Under the pieces are notes generated by a model, which was given only the letters and a program-made list of their open reading frames with translations, made no database searches and was not told where the DNA came from. Of a stretch of DNA of 64,000 bases, positions 8,029 to 17,228 are shown in pieces. How positions within the stretch are numbered: position 1 is the first letter of the stretch; each line of letters starts with the position of its first letter. Both the position numbers and the translations under genes were made by a program. This DNA comes from Acidobacteriota bacterium (lineage in GTDB: Bacteria; Acidobacteriota; Terriglobia; 20CM-2-55-15): positions 1 through 64,000 of the forward strand of contig QHWY01000109.1 in assembly GCA_003223875.1 (NCBI GenBank), read 5' to 3'.

Positions 8029-10632
8029 ATGAGATTGATGGTTTCCAAATGGTTCTTCATAGTTGTCGCGTCCGCTTTGGCCGTTGCGCCGGCGATACTG
8101 CCGGCAGCTGAAGTGCCCGAAGACCGAGGCGCGATGGGTCTGTCCCAGGCGTTGAAACGTCTCGACGTCATCGCGAGCGTGCTTCACACCGGCGCGCACC
8201 CGGATGACGAAAACAGCGCTCTCTTGGCGTGGCTTGCAAGAGGCCAGGGCGTCCGGACGGCGTACTTGTCCGCCACCCGGGGTGAAGGTGGAGTAAACCT
8301 TATTGGAAGCGAGTTATTTGAAACGCTTGGAGTCATTCGTACAGAAGAACTGTTGGCCGCGCGCCGTCTGGATCATGCCGAGCAGTTTTTCACGCCGAAC
8401 TACGAGTTTGGTTTTTCGAAAAGCGCTGATGACACATACACCAAATGGAACCACGATCAGATCCTGGGAGATTTTGTGCGCGTCATCCGCGACTTTCGTC
8501 CGGAAATCATCGTTTCCCGTTTTACAGGAACACCGCGAGACGGGCATGGGCATCATCAAGTCGCGGGGCTCATCACCCAGGAGGCATTCAAGGCTGCCGC
8601 CGATCCCAATCGATTTCCAGAATATGGCAAGCCTTGGCAGGCGAAGAAGCTTTATCTGAACGGCATGGACAATGATCCGAATAACCCGAACAATCAAAAT
8701 AACGCCCAAAACAATCAGAACAACCAGCCCGGTATTCGAATTAATGTTGGCGAATTCGATTCGGTTCTCGGCCGTTCGTATAACCAAATAGCGATTGAAG
8801 GCCGAAGCATGCATCGCTCGCAGGGGCAGGGGGGAGCGCAGGAGCAAGGTCCGCGCCAAACCCGCCTTCAGTTGACACAGAAGGCCGTGAATGTTTCCGA
8901 TGACGCGCCGTTCTTTTCAGGTGTGCTCTATAGGTTGTCTGATCTTTCGCAATTGGATTCGAGTCTCTCGGCAGATGTTGCCGGGCTCGAGCAACGCATT
9001 AGCGCAATCCGTCAGAAGGTCAATCTGACTCGTCCCGCCGACATTGTTGCGGATCTGTCTGCAGCGCTCGCGGACCTCGAGCGAATCAGGGCCAAATCTA
9101 CTAACGAGCATGTCCGCTTCTTGCTGGATAAAAAGGAGGACGACTTCCAGGAAGCTCTTCGGATTGCCTCCGGTCTCACCATTGACGTTCTTGCTTCGGA
9201 TGACACTGTCGTTCCGGGCCAGGAGTTCAACCTGACCATCAGCGTGACAAATGGCGGGCCCTATAATTTTCCCGAACTCCGTGCTGTAACCGATCTTCCG
9301 CCCGGCTGGGAAGCCGTTTATGACAATTCGACAGGATCGCTCGAGCCCGGCCAGCGGCTGGATCAAAAATATAAGGTGAAAGTTTCTAATGGCGCCGATT
9401 TCACACAGCCGTACTGGCTGCGTCAACCACGCCGCGGCGATCGCTTCGTTTGGCCATCAGTTCCCGCGGGTACTCTTCCAAGGGATGAAGTGTTACTTCC
9501 GACGCGCGCTGAAGTGAAGTATCAAGGGACGACGATCGTCATGAAGAAATCGGCGGAGTTCCGGCGCGTCGACCGTACATACGGGGAACAGCGAACGACA
9601 CCGAAGGTCGTGCCTGCGCTTTCGGTTACGATCTCTCCTGACATTGCGATCGTTCCGCTGAAGGGAAGCCGGCAAAAAGAATTTACCGTTACCATCGAAA
9701 ATCAAAATCCGGCAGCAGCTGCCGCTGAGGTTCACCTTGTGACGCCTGCCGGCTGGACGGTATCGCCGGCATCGCGTAGCGTGAATCTCAGCCGGCAAGG
9801 AGAGAAAGCTTCGCTGCAATTCATGGTATCTGTCTCTTCTGCCGCTGGAGATTTTGCGATACAGGCAGTCGCAAAATCCGGAACGCAGGAATTGAAGATC
9901 GGATATACCGCTGTAGCTTACCCACATATCCAGACCCGGTATGTCTATTCAGCAGCTCAATCCAAGGTGGAGGTCATCGATGTCGCAACAACGGTCTCCT
10001 CCGTTGGATATGTCGAAGGTACGGGTGATGCCATTCCCGACGCGTTGAGGCAGTTGGGAATCAATGTCACCGTCCTGTCTCCGAAAGATATTGCGACAGC
10101 CGATCTCTCGAAGTTTCGAACTATAGTTCTCGGCGTTCGTGCCTACGCCATTCGTGATGACTTGCGCGCGTACAACAAACGCCTTCTGGATTATGTTGCC
10201 AGTGGGGGAACACTCATTGCGCAGTACAACCGCGGCAACGAAGTCGGAAACCTGCAAATCGGACCTTACCCATTCACCATGCCGAATGTGAACCAGAACA
10301 ACGCGGACCGTGTGACGCATGAAGAAGCGCCGGTCAGAATTCTGGATCCAGCGCATTCGCTATTGACCGTCCCCAATAAAATTACCGAAAGCGACTTCGA
10401 TGGCTGGATCGACGAGCGAGGCACGTACTTCTTGAGAACATGGGATTCCAGATATGTTCCGCTTCTCGAAACGCATGACCCTGGCGAACCACCAAGAGAA
10501 GGGGGCCTCGTCGTAGGCAAATACGGAAGAGGAACCTACATTTACACGGGATTGTCGTTCTTCCGTGAATTGCCCGCTGGAGTGAAGGGTGCTTACCGGA
10601 TTTTCGCGAACTTGGTAAGCGTTGAGAACTAA
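8029..10632 (+). CDS. Secreted PIG-L (LmbE) family deacetylase with NEW3-like and GATase-like C-terminal parts
   Basis: An 867-residue exported protein. The N-terminal signal peptide (FFIVVASALAVAPAILPAAE) precedes a PIG-L deacetylase domain with the zinc motif HTGAHPDDEN and the later HGHHQVAG motif. A strikingly Asn-rich loop (NDPNNPNNQNNAQNNQNNQP) interrupts this domain at about residues 213-232. The middle carries two beta-sandwich repeats like NPCBM-associated NEW3 domains (LTISVTNGGPYNFPEL; FTVTIENQNPAAA). The last 200 residues resemble a class I GATase/ThuA-like fold (TIVLGVRAYAIRDDLRAYN). PIG-L enzymes remove N-acetyl groups from amino sugars; the substrate here is unknown. It ends just before an R2 repeat block. 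Confidence 0.87.
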   Translation: MRLMVSKWFFIVVASALAVAPAILPAAEVPEDRGAMGLSQALKRLDVIASVLHTGAHPDDENSALLAWLARGQGVRTAYLSATRGEGGVNLIGSELFETLGVIRTEELLAARRLDHAEQFFTPNYEFGFSKSADDTYTKWNHDQILGDFVRVIRDFRPEIIVSRFTGTPRDGHGHHQVAGLITQEAFKAAADPNRFPEYGKPWQAKKLYLNGMDNDPNNPNNQNNAQNNQNNQPGIRINVGEFDSVLGRSYNQIAIEGRSMHRSQGQGGAQEQGPRQTRLQLTQKAVNVSDDAPFFSGVLYRLSDLSQLDSSLSADVAGLEQRISAIRQKVNLTRPADIVADLSAALADLERIRAKSTNEHVRFLLDKKEDDFQEALRIASGLTIDVLASDDTVVPGQEFNLTISVTNGGPYNFPELRAVTDLPPGWEAVYDNSTGSLEPGQRLDQKYKVKVSNGADFTQPYWLRQPRRGDRFVWPSVPAGTLPRDEVLLPTRAEVKYQGTTIVMKKSAEFRRVDRTYGEQRTTPKVVPALSVTISPDIAIVPLKGSRQKEFTVTIENQNPAAAAAEVHLVTPAGWTVSPASRSVNLSRQGEKASLQFMVSVSSAAGDFAIQAVAKSGTQELKIGYTAVAYPHIQTRYVYSAAQSKVEVIDVATTVSSVGYVEGTGDAIPDALRQLGINVTVLSPKDIATADLSKFRTIVLGVRAYAIRDDLRAYNKRLLDYVASGGTLIAQYNRGNEVGNLQIGPYPFTMPNVNQNNADRVTHEEAPVRILDPAHSLLTVPNKITESDFDGWIDERGTYFLRTWDSRYVPLLETHDPGEPPREGGLVVGKYGRGTYIYTGLSFFRELPAGVKGAYRIFANLVSVEN

Positions 10633-10633
10633 G

Positions 10634-11070
10634 CTCCCCTCCTAAGTTAGGAGGGGAGCCGAGCGAAGCGAGGCGGGGTGGTTCCCATAAGAACCACCCC
10701 GCCTTCGCTCACTTCTTTTTGAGGCTTCGCCCTATCGGGCTCGCGCTTCGCGGTTCGCCAAGCCACCCCTCCTAACTCCTGAGGAACTACGTTTGGGGAG
10801 GCTATTCCCCTCCTCAGCCGAGGAGGGGTGGCTGCGCGGTCAAAAAAGCCGCGAAGCCACCTTAGCCCGCGCAGACGGGGTGGTGTTGGTCAACCCACCG
10901 ATAATTCGATGTTGAACCAACCACCCCGTCCGCCCCATCAAAGGAATGGGACCATTTTCTTGAAGGCGCGGCCACCCCTCCTTTACCAAGGAGGGGAATG
11001 TTGCTCGTTTAAATCTCGTTCCTCTCCTGAAACTGGCCGTGCCCCGGCTACCCGCTTAGGAGGGGAGTTT
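10634..11070. repeat. R2 repeat block (two or more nested palindromic copies)
   Basis: About 437 bp without a credible gene. It is built from repeated motifs in both orientations: CTCCCCTCCTAAGTTAGGAG at the left end, GGGGTGGTTCCCATAAGAAC / AACCACCCCG palindromes, GAGGCTTCGCCCTATCGGGC, GGAGGGGTGGCTGCG, and CTTAGGAGGGGAGTTTAAAT at the right end. The same motifs recur at 19277-19462, 22880-23015 and 44736-44845. The arrangement suggests at least two elements, one inserted beside or into the other. It lies between the PIG-L gene and the BamE-like gene. Confidence 0.8.
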
Positions 11071-11101
11071 AAATGCCTCGACCCAGTGATAGACTTGTGA
11101 C

Positions 11102-11854
11102 ATGTTGTATCGTAGTTTTCTGGTCATCCTCGTTTGTCTATCTCTTTCGCCTGCGCTCCCAGCGCAACTCTCCCGCGATGCGAAATTTGAGATTCTCCGG
11201 ACTGTCATCGCTGACCAAGCTGCGGCTCGCATCGCAATGCCGTTCGGGACCGACGGTATTGAATTGTCCGAATCTGGCGAGATCAATAAAGAAAAGCTGG
11301 ACAAAGAGATGAAAAAGAACGGCCAATCCGTCGAAGTCGGAAAGGTCGTTACTGTAACGGACCTGGATTTCGGCGATGACAAAATTGAAATTGAGCTCGA
11401 CGGCGGCGGGAAGAATAAGAAAAGCTTCACGGACCGCATTCAAATCGGCGTCGGTTCCGGTACTCAGACTGTACCGGTCGGCAGGGAGGATAAGACCAAA
11501 AAAGCTAAGGGTTCGAAGGTTGTTCTCCGGTTTGCGAAAAAAGTTCCGCCAGATTTAAAGCCGGAGGCGTTGAAAGAAATGCTCGCGCCGGTTTTGGATT
11601 TCAACAAACGCAGTTTTCTGAAGACAGGAATCGATGCGCTCCCGCCTGAGTTTCAAGAAGCGGTCAAAGCCAAGGAAGCACGGATTGGAATGGATCGCAC
11701 TACCGTCATCATGGCGCTCGGCCGGCCGGATAAAAAGGTACGCGAGAAAAAAGACGGTATCGATGTCGAGGACTGGATCTACTTTCAACGGGGACTACGG
11801 GCCAAGTTCGTCACTTTCGAGAATAATGTCGTTATACGGATTGCGGAATACTAG
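11102..11854 (+). CDS. Exported protein with a BamE/SmpA-like C-terminal segment
   Basis: 250 residues with an N-terminal signal peptide (YRSFLVILVCLSLSPALPAQ). The middle is Lys/Glu-rich and predicted soluble. The C-terminal stretch from about residue 190 (RIGMDRTTVIMALGRPDKKV, then DVEDWIYFQ) resembles the SmpA/OmlA (BamE) pattern in which a G(M)-x-x-x-V-x-x-x-L-G-x-P motif precedes a Trp-Tyr strand. There is no lipobox. The stop TAG (11852-11854) falls inside the left inverted repeat of the 279-bp MITE, so the natural C-terminus may have been altered. The function is unknown; a role in envelope biogenesis is a guess. Confidence 0.75.
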   Translation: MLYRSFLVILVCLSLSPALPAQLSRDAKFEILRTVIADQAAARIAMPFGTDGIELSESGEINKEKLDKEMKKNGQSVEVGKVVTVTDLDFGDDKIEIELDGGGKNKKSFTDRIQIGVGSGTQTVPVGREDKTKKAKGSKVVLRFAKKVPPDLKPEALKEMLAPVLDFNKRSFLKTGIDALPPEFQEAVKAKEARIGMDRTTVIMALGRPDKKVREKKDGIDVEDWIYFQRGLRAKFVTFENNVVIRIAEY

Positions 11855-12128
11855 TGTTGCGTTTCATAAATAGCTTTACCATCGCCGATGGGGCTTGCGA
11901 GGCGAGGTCGAGGAGCGATGAGGAGGCGATGCTCATTCATCGCCGACGAATCGCGACGACGAGATCGCCCGCAACCCCCATCGGCCCTCCGGGTTGCGGC
12001 GGAACGGCCCCGTCTTCGTTGTCGCTCCTCGGTTACAATGAATGAGCATTGCGCCCTCGTCGCTCCTAGAATCCGGGGCCGTTGCGCTCGCAACGATGGT
12101 AAAGCTATTTATGAAACGCAACACTAGT
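11850..12128. mobile_element. 279-bp MITE with perfect 35-bp terminal inverted repeats
   Basis: The ends ACTAGTGTTGCGTTTCATAA... (11850-11884) and ...TTATGAAACGCAACACTAGT (12094-12128) are exact reverse complements over 35 bp. The interior is also self-complementary: ATGCTCATTCAT near 11930 pairs with ATGAATGAGCAT near 12040. It has no coding capacity beyond chance frames and no transposase. The outer six bases ACTAGT are themselves palindromic, so a CTAG or TA target cannot be told from the element end. It overlaps the stop codon of the upstream gene. Confidence 0.87.
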
Positions 12129-12130
12129 TA

Positions 12131-12193
12131 CTGCGGGCCCAACTGCTCCCGGTCCAACTGCCTACGGCCCAACTGCCTGCGGCCCAACCTCAC
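12131..12193. repeat. Short tandem repeat, four units of GGCCCAACTGCC type
   Basis: Units of 14-17 bp, GGGCCCAACTGCTCCC, GGTCCAACTGCCTAC, GGCCCAACTGCCTGC and GGCCCAACCTCACG, lie directly between the MITE and the GTG start of the VanZ-like gene. The frame of that gene stays open through the repeat but has no usable start there. Confidence 0.6.
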
Positions 12194-12643
12194 GTGAGAA
12201 GTCGTTTTTTCGAGTACCAGTTACCTGTCGTTGTATGGCTGTTGTCGATCTTCTTTTTTTCTACCGATGCATTCTCTACCATCGAGACATCCAAGATCAT
12301 CCTCCCGGCCTTGAGATATGTCTTTCCGACTCTCTCTTATGAAGAGCTCCAATTCTGGCACATGGTGATTCGAAAGTTGGCCCATGTGACGGAGTACGCC
12401 GTTTTGGCCACTCTGGCATACCGTTGCTTCAATAGCGGCGAAATCGATTTGAGCAACAGCAGAGTCAGAACGATCGGTTTTATTTTAATGGTGGCTCTGA
12501 TGGACGAATGGCATCAACGATTCACAGCTTTGCGAGGTGCATCCATCGTCGACGTCAGTTACGATTGCTTAGGCGGTGTTGGGGCGCTTGGACTGATCGG
12601 GCTTTATGAAACCTGGCGTTTACGTTCACATTCCATTTTGTGA
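12194..12643 (+). CDS. VanZ-family membrane protein
   Basis: 149 residues with four predicted membrane helices (LPVVVWLLSIFFF; HVTEYAVLATLAYR; TIGFILMVALMDEW; GALGLIGLYETW). The pattern RKLAHVTEYAVLA ... DEWHQRFTALRGASIVDV ... D-x3-G matches VanZ-like proteins, whose biochemical role is uncertain; the founding member gives low-level teicoplanin resistance. The start is taken as GTG 12194 because no ATG fits; no ribosome site is visible and the upstream sequence is a short tandem repeat. Its 3' end overlaps hemW by 38 bp. Confidence 0.8.
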   Translation: MRSRFFEYQLPVVVWLLSIFFFSTDAFSTIETSKIILPALRYVFPTLSYEELQFWHMVIRKLAHVTEYAVLATLAYRCFNSGEIDLSNSRVRTIGFILMVALMDEWHQRFTALRGASIVDVSYDCLGGVGALGLIGLYETWRLRSHSIL

Positions 12644-13748
12644 GCAGCGATGTTACTACTGCGCGTTCACGGTGGCCGTGTCCCCACAGCATGCGCATGA
12701 ACCTTATGTGCGCCACGTGATTCGCGAGATTCAGCTCTCACAATTTAGTCAACAGCCGGAAACGATTTTCTTTGGCGGCGGAACACCGTCAATTATTGAC
12801 GGCGCGTGGATTCAAAAGATTGTTGAAATGTTTCCAAAAGGCGCAGAGGAGATCAGCCTTGAAGCGAATCCGGGGACACTCGATGGGGCTAAGCTCGAGC
12901 ACTATGCCACTGCCGGTATCAATCGTATCAGTCTCGGCGTTCAATCATTTGACGATGACGACTTGAAAAACGCCGGCCGGCTACACGGTTCCGCGGAAAT
13001 TTTTCGCGATATTGAGTCACTTCGGAAATATGGCTTTAACAACATCAATATCGATTTGATTTCTGGCCTGCCGCATCAACAGCTCAATATCTGGCGCCGG
13101 AATCTGGCCATTCTCGAGCAGATCCGGCCCGAGCACGTTTCGATTTACATGCTTGACGTTGAAGACCGAAGCGTATGGGGCAAATCCGCGTCGGATGTTT
13201 CTGACGACCTCTCAACGAAGTTCTACATGGAAGCTGTGGAGCGGCTTTCCAAGGCCGGATACGTCCATTATGAAATTTCGAATTGGGCGCTACCCGGATT
13301 TGAATGCCGCCATAATCTTAAATACTGGACAGGAGTGCCTTACCGGGGTTTCGGTATCAGCGCCCACTCATTTTCGAAAAGCGCCGGTTTGACGTTTAAA
13401 AGATTTTGGAACACAACGTCTCTGAGCGAGTATCGAGACATGCTCGATGCGGACCGGCTGCCGATTGCCGGCGAAGAAGAACTCACGCGTGAAATGCGTT
13501 TGGATGAAGCGTTTCTGATCGGATTGCGCAGAACGTCTGGCTTTGATATCTGGAGTGTCGCCGCTGAACTTGGAATCGAGTATCCGCGGGAATGGTTCGA
13601 CCGAATCTGCAAACTCGAGGATGCCGGTTGGATTCAATTTGACGGAATATTCTTGAGACTTACAGCGAAAGGACGGCTGCTCGCGAACGCAGTCACTGAG
13701 GAATTACTATGGCCAACGCTAGTATCGACCTCCGCAGCGATACCGTAA
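12606..13748 (+). CDS. hemW: Radical SAM haem chaperone / coproporphyrinogen-III-oxidase-like protein HemW
   Basis: 380 residues. The radical-SAM cluster motif is CEQRCYYC (Cys12, Cys16, Cys19) in IPFCEQRCYYCAF, followed by FFGGGTPSI and GVQSFDD typical of the HemN/HemW group. HemW lacks the extra N-terminal residues of true HemN and acts as a haem chaperone in characterised bacteria. Length matches HemW (about 380) rather than HemN (about 450). The gene overlaps the VanZ-like gene by 38 bp and the threonine aldolase gene by 40 bp, implying one transcript. Confidence 0.9.
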   Translation: MKPGVYVHIPFCEQRCYYCAFTVAVSPQHAHEPYVRHVIREIQLSQFSQQPETIFFGGGTPSIIDGAWIQKIVEMFPKGAEEISLEANPGTLDGAKLEHYATAGINRISLGVQSFDDDDLKNAGRLHGSAEIFRDIESLRKYGFNNINIDLISGLPHQQLNIWRRNLAILEQIRPEHVSIYMLDVEDRSVWGKSASDVSDDLSTKFYMEAVERLSKAGYVHYEISNWALPGFECRHNLKYWTGVPYRGFGISAHSFSKSAGLTFKRFWNTTSLSEYRDMLDADRLPIAGEEELTREMRLDEAFLIGLRRTSGFDIWSVAAELGIEYPREWFDRICKLEDAGWIQFDGIFLRLTAKGRLLANAVTEELLWPTLVSTSAAIP

Positions 13749-14749
13749 CGAAACCATCCGCGGAAATGCGGCGCGCAATGGCGGAGGCGGAGGTCGGCGA
13801 CGACGTGTTCATCGAGGATCCGACCATCAACAAACTACAGGAACGTGCTGCGGAAATCTTCGGGCGGGAAGCTGGACTGTTCGTGCCTTCCGGTTCGATG
13901 GGGAACTTAACCTGCATTCTGGCGCAGGCGCGGCAGGGACAGGAAGTGATCTGCGAGGAATCCGGCCACGTTTATAACTACGAGATGGCTTCGATGTCCG
14001 CGATTGCCGGTGTGCTTCCGCGGCTCGTCGTCGGGGAGGACGGAATCTTAAGTTGGCAAAGCATATCCAAAGCCATCCGCCCGAAGATTTACTACCGCCC
14101 GCAGACGGCACTGATCGCGTTGGAAAACACCCATAACATGGCAGGCGGTACTGTTTATCCAACGGAAGTGGCAGAAGAGATTTGCGATCGCGCGCATGAA
14201 GCGGGCATCCGCGTTCATTTGGACGGGGCGCGAATCTTCAACGCCGCGACTTACCTGGGCGAAAAGGTCGCGGATATGACTAAAAAATTCGATTCTATTC
14301 AGTTCTGTTTGAGCAAAGGACTTGGCGCGCCGGTCGGCTCGATGATTGTCGGTACCCGGGAGTTCATCGAACGGTGCCGCAGCATTCGAAAGATGCTGGG
14401 AGGCGGTATGCGTCAGGCAGGCGTCCTGGCTGCGGCCGGACTCATCGCCTTGGAAAAAGGTCCGAAGCGGCTTCAGATCGATCACGATAATGCAAAATTG
14501 CTCGCGACGCGACTTGCCGCAGTTCCCGGCGTCACATTGAATCCGGCACAGGTGCAGACCAACATTGTGATTTTTAATTTGAAGACCTCGGGATGGTCTT
14601 CTTCTGATTTCCTGCAGACGTTGGCGAAACGCGGTGTTCTCGGTATTCCCGTCGACAACGAACGAGTCCGTATGGTCACGCACCTCGACGTTGATCGCAA
14701 CGACGTGGAAAAGGCCTCGGCGGTCGTTCAGGAAGTGCTTCACCGATGA
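13709..14749 (+). CDS. ltaE: Low-specificity L-threonine aldolase
   Basis: 346 residues, PLP enzyme of the beta-eliminating lyase/aldolase family that splits L-threonine or L-allo-threonine to glycine and acetaldehyde. It begins with the hallmark [19 protein letters not shown]. It has the [11 protein letters not shown] motif (cofactor Asp) and [16 protein letters not shown], whose lysine binds PLP. The start ATG 13709 lies 40 bp inside the end of hemW, and its stop overlaps the ddl start as ATGA (14746-14749). Confidence 0.92.
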   Translation: MANASIDLRSDTVTKPSAEMRRAMAEAEVGDDVFIEDPTINKLQERAAEIFGREAGLFVPSGSMGNLTCILAQARQGQEVICEESGHVYNYEMASMSAIAGVLPRLVVGEDGILSWQSISKAIRPKIYYRPQTALIALENTHNMAGGTVYPTEVAEEICDRAHEAGIRVHLDGARIFNAATYLGEKVADMTKKFDSIQFCLSKGLGAPVGSMIVGTREFIERCRSIRKMLGGGMRQAGVLAAAGLIALEKGPKRLQIDHDNAKLLATRLAAVPGVTLNPAQVQTNIVIFNLKTSGWSSSDFLQTLAKRGVLGIPVDNERVRMVTHLDVDRNDVEKASAVVQEVLHR

Positions 14750-15801
14750 AAAAAATTCGAGTCGGCGTGATCTTCGGCGGCCGGTCCGGCGAGCACGAGG
14801 TATCGTTAAGGTCCGCTGAATCGATTCTCAAAGCGATAGACCGCACTAAGTACGAGGTTGTGCCGATCGGCATCACGCATGCAGGACGGTGGCTCGCATC
14901 GACAAAAGCACTGGCCATGCTTCCCGCGAAAGACCAGATTCAAAAAGTCTTCACCGATGGAGAGCCCATCACGCTGCCCGCAGAGCCTGCAAGTCAAGGA
15001 ATCGTCGACGTCATCTTTCCTATACTGCACGGCACGTATGGAGAGGACGGCACGATACAAGGTTTCCTGGAGTTAGCTAACGTTCCTTACGTCGGCGCGG
15101 GCGTTTTAGGCTCCGCGATAGGGATGGATAAGGACGTTATGAAACGCCTTCTCCGTGAAGCTGGTCTCCCGATTGTGGATTACTGGGCCGTCCGCAAAGC
15201 GGATCGCGATTCTTTTCTCCAGGCGCACATCACGACTCTTCCTTATCCGGTGTTTGTTAAACCTGCCAACCTTGGGTCTTCTGTCGGGATCACGAAAGTA
15301 CACGCAGCGGAAGAATTGCCGGCGGCACTCGAAACGGCCTCGAAGTACGATCGTAAGATTGTCGTCGAGCAGGGAGTTGTTGCTCGCGAGATCGAGATCA
15401 GTGTTCTTGGCAACGATGATCCGATTGCGTCGTTACCCGGAGAGATCATTCCATCCCGCGAGTTCTACGATTACCAAGCGAAATACATCGACGGAGATTC
15501 ACGCCTGTTGATTCCGGCACCACTCGAGGGAATTCAGACCAATGATGCTCAGCGATTGGCAATTGCTGCTTTCAAAGTTCTGGAATGTTCGGGCATGGCT
15601 CGCGTCGATTTGTTTTTGGAACGGACGACTGGCAAGTTTTACGTCAACGAGATCAACACCCTTCCTGGGTTTACCTCCATCAGCATGTATCCGAAGTTAT
15701 GGGAGACGTCAGGTATTCCGTATCCACAGCTGATCGACCGGCTGATCACACTTGCGATTGAGCGCCACGCCGAGAAGAATAAACTCCGCACGAAATACTG
15801 A
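14746..15801 (+). CDS. ddl: D-alanine--D-alanine ligase
   Basis: 351 residues, ATP-grasp ligase that makes the D-Ala-D-Ala dipeptide of peptidoglycan. Seen: N-terminal [18 protein letters not shown], substrate loop [19 protein letters not shown]-grasp core [14 protein letters not shown] and metal site [17 protein letters not shown]. Length and motif order are standard. It is translationally coupled to the threonine aldolase gene (ATGA) and is the last gene of the 12194-15801 run. Confidence 0.95.
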   Translation: MKKIRVGVIFGGRSGEHEVSLRSAESILKAIDRTKYEVVPIGITHAGRWLASTKALAMLPAKDQIQKVFTDGEPITLPAEPASQGIVDVIFPILHGTYGEDGTIQGFLELANVPYVGAGVLGSAIGMDKDVMKRLLREAGLPIVDYWAVRKADRDSFLQAHITTLPYPVFVKPANLGSSVGITKVHAAEELPAALETASKYDRKIVVEQGVVAREIEISVLGNDDPIASLPGEIIPSREFYDYQAKYIDGDSRLLIPAPLEGIQTNDAQRLAIAAFKVLECSGMARVDLFLERTTGKFYVNEINTLPGFTSISMYPKLWETSGIPYPQLIDRLITLAIERHAEKNKLRTKY

Positions 15802-15810
15802 CAGTTAAAT

Positions 15811-15883
15811 TGTAGCGGCGGTCTATGACCGCCGACAATCCGGCAATTTGTGAGATCGCCGGCGGTCATAGACCGCCGCTACA
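15811..15883. repeat. R1b short palindromic element, copy 1
   Basis: 73 bp with inverted ends TGTAGCGGCGGTCTATGACC / GGTCATAGACCGCCGCTACA (24-bp arms) around a 25-bp centre. The arm core GGTCTATGACC is shared with R1, and a second copy lies at 27117-27188. It lacks the GGCTTTGCAC ends of R1, and no flanking direct repeat is seen. It sits 10 bp after the ddl stop, between convergent genes, where a transcribed hairpin could help end transcription. Confidence 0.75.
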
Positions 15884-15887
15884 GACT

Positions 15888-16574
15888 CTACTGCCAACGA
15901 AACGAATTTTGTTCGAATCTCAGAACCCGGCATGCGGTATCTCTCGCGAATTGCTCGGAATGCGTAACGACGATCTGTGTCATGCCTTCACGATCCAATT
16001 CGCGCATGACATTGAATACCTCATCGACGAGCTGCGGATCCAACTGTGACGTCGGTTCGTCGTAAAGCATCACTTCCGGCTGCATCGCCAGACTCCGAGC
16101 AATCGCAACGCGTTGTTGCTGCCCGCCGGAGAGCTTTGCGGGATAGGCCTCGACTTTCTCTCCCAAGCCAACGCGTTCCAGAATTCTTCGTGCCAGTAGA
16201 GCTGCTTCCTTTGGCTGGATCTTTTTGACCTGAATCGGCGCAAGCATTACGTTTTCGAGAACTGTCAAGTGGGGAAAGAGATTAAAAGTTTGAAAAACCA
16301 TGCCCGTCTTCAAGCGCATCTTTCGAACAAGAAGCTTCTGCTCCGGAGAAAGATGATTGGATTCTCCCTCAGCCCATCCAACACGCAGATCGCCGATCGA
16401 AATCGTGCCGCTATCGAAAAGTTCGAGGAAGTTGATGCATCGCAGGAGCGTGGTTTTGCCGCAGCCGGACGGGCCCATGATGACGGTCAGTTTGCCTGGT
16501 GGAAAGTCGAGAGCGAGATTCTTGAAGAGAATGTGGCTGCCGAATGATTTCGTCAGCGCTTCGATCTTGACCAC
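15888..16574 (-). CDS. Amino-acid-type (GlnQ/HisP-like) ABC transporter ATPase, no partner nearby
   Basis: A complete ABC ATPase: Walker A GPSGCGKTT, Q-loop VFQTFNLFPHLTVLENV, signature LSGGQQQRVAIARSLA, Walker B VMLYDEPTSQLDP and H-loop VVTHS. The FNLFPH and DEPTSQLDP motifs are typical of polar amino-acid importers. The frame extends to ATG 16652, but homology begins at VVKIEALTKSF, so I take GTG 16574 (228 residues), which has AAGGAG about 18 bp upstream. It then overlaps the JAB gene by 22 bp. No permease or binding protein is encoded beside it. Confidence 0.85.
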   Translation of the reverse strand: MVKIEALTKSFGSHILFKNLALDFPPGKLTVIMGPSGCGKTTLLRCINFLELFDSGTISIGDLRVGWAEGESNHLSPEQKLLVRKMRLKTGMVFQTFNLFPHLTVLENVMLAPIQVKKIQPKEAALLARRILERVGLGEKVEAYPAKLSGGQQQRVAIARSLAMQPEVMLYDEPTSQLDPQLVDEVFNVMRELDREGMTQIVVTHSEQFARDTACRVLRFEQNSFRWQ

Positions 16575-17137
16575 CGCTGATTTGCGAGAGCGCTCCTTAA
16601 GAGGATTTTCTGTTGGCTTTCTTTCGCGTTGAAGCCAATCGCATAAGGACAAAAAATATTCGCGCGCTTCGCGCGTGAGTATTCGTCGAGATAGTAGCCG
16701 CCGATACGGAAGTGGTAATCGTCCACGGTTCCCGACAAGGTTCCGTCACCATTGTATTGCCACGCGCTCGATCGGCGCTTATCGTTGGCCACGATAATGA
16801 CGTAGAGATTTCCATGAATCATGTCGATCAGGTCTTGCGTACTCAAATTGCCGACGCCTTTCAAATCGCCCCAGCCCGTATGGGAATGGAAATCGCCGAT
16901 CAGCGATAGATGCGGCAGGTTCGCTAAAAACTTTTCAATCCTCCGCGAAGCCCGGCCATTTTTCTCGACGCTGGTGTGGCGGCGATTTGCTGTCTGATAC
17001 GAGAGAGCATGCTCGACAATGTAAATGTTGTTGGTGTCGCGGTATCCAAGAAGGAGCCCAAAGCATTCCTTCTTGTAGACTTCCACGGCGGATATCAGGA
17101 GGGCCCAGAACGCGTTTGATGAAATATACACTTCCAT
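16553..17137 (-). CDS. JAB/MPN (Mov34/PAD-1) domain metallopeptidase-like protein
   Basis: 194 residues from ATG 17137. It has the JAMM elements: Glu in KKECFGLLLG, the His pair in GDFHSHTGWGD, and S-x-x-D in NLSTQD. The spacing between HSH and STQD is about five residues longer than in classic JAMM proteases, with a GDLKGVG insertion. The frame is open to ATG 17179, but that start lies in an intrinsic terminator (17159-17190), so the internal ATG is preferred; no strong ribosome site is visible. Family members cleave isopeptide or peptide bonds, often of ubiquitin-like or sulfur-carrier proteins; no such partner is seen here. The C-terminus overlaps the ABC ATPase gene. Confidence 0.75.
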   Translation of the reverse strand: MEVYISSNAFWALLISAVEVYKKECFGLLLGYRDTNNIYIVEHALSYQTANRRHTSVEKNGRASRRIEKFLANLPHLSLIGDFHSHTGWGDLKGVGNLSTQDLIDMIHGNLYVIIVANDKRRSSAWQYNGDGTLSGTVDDYHFRIGGYYLDEYSRAKRANIFCPYAIGFNAKESQQKILLRSALANQRWSRSKR

Positions 17138-17158
17138 GTCGGGCTGCGAGATTCTAAC

Positions 17159-17190
17159 AAAAAATAAGGGCCGCATCACTGCGACCCTTA
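17159..17190 (-). terminator. Intrinsic terminator after the lysine-rich micro-ORF
   Basis: On the minus strand an 11-bp stem TAAGGGTCGCA / TGCGGCCCTTA (one G-U pair) with loop GTGA is followed by six T residues. It lies 38 bp after the stop of the micro-ORF at 17229-17276 and 21 bp before the JAB start, so it separates the two. Confidence 0.85.
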
Positions 17191-17228
17191 TGATCTCGGT
17201 TTTCGCGCCTAATTTTTATACGCTTATT

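Noticed and set aside
9044-9235. Possible internal start in the PIG-L gene frame +2
   Set aside because: Shadow frame inside a continuous 867-codon gene.
11851-12127. Several 60-80 codon frames in the MITE
   Set aside because: They start or end in the inverted repeats (both ending KAIYETQH) and mirror each other because the element is self-complementary.
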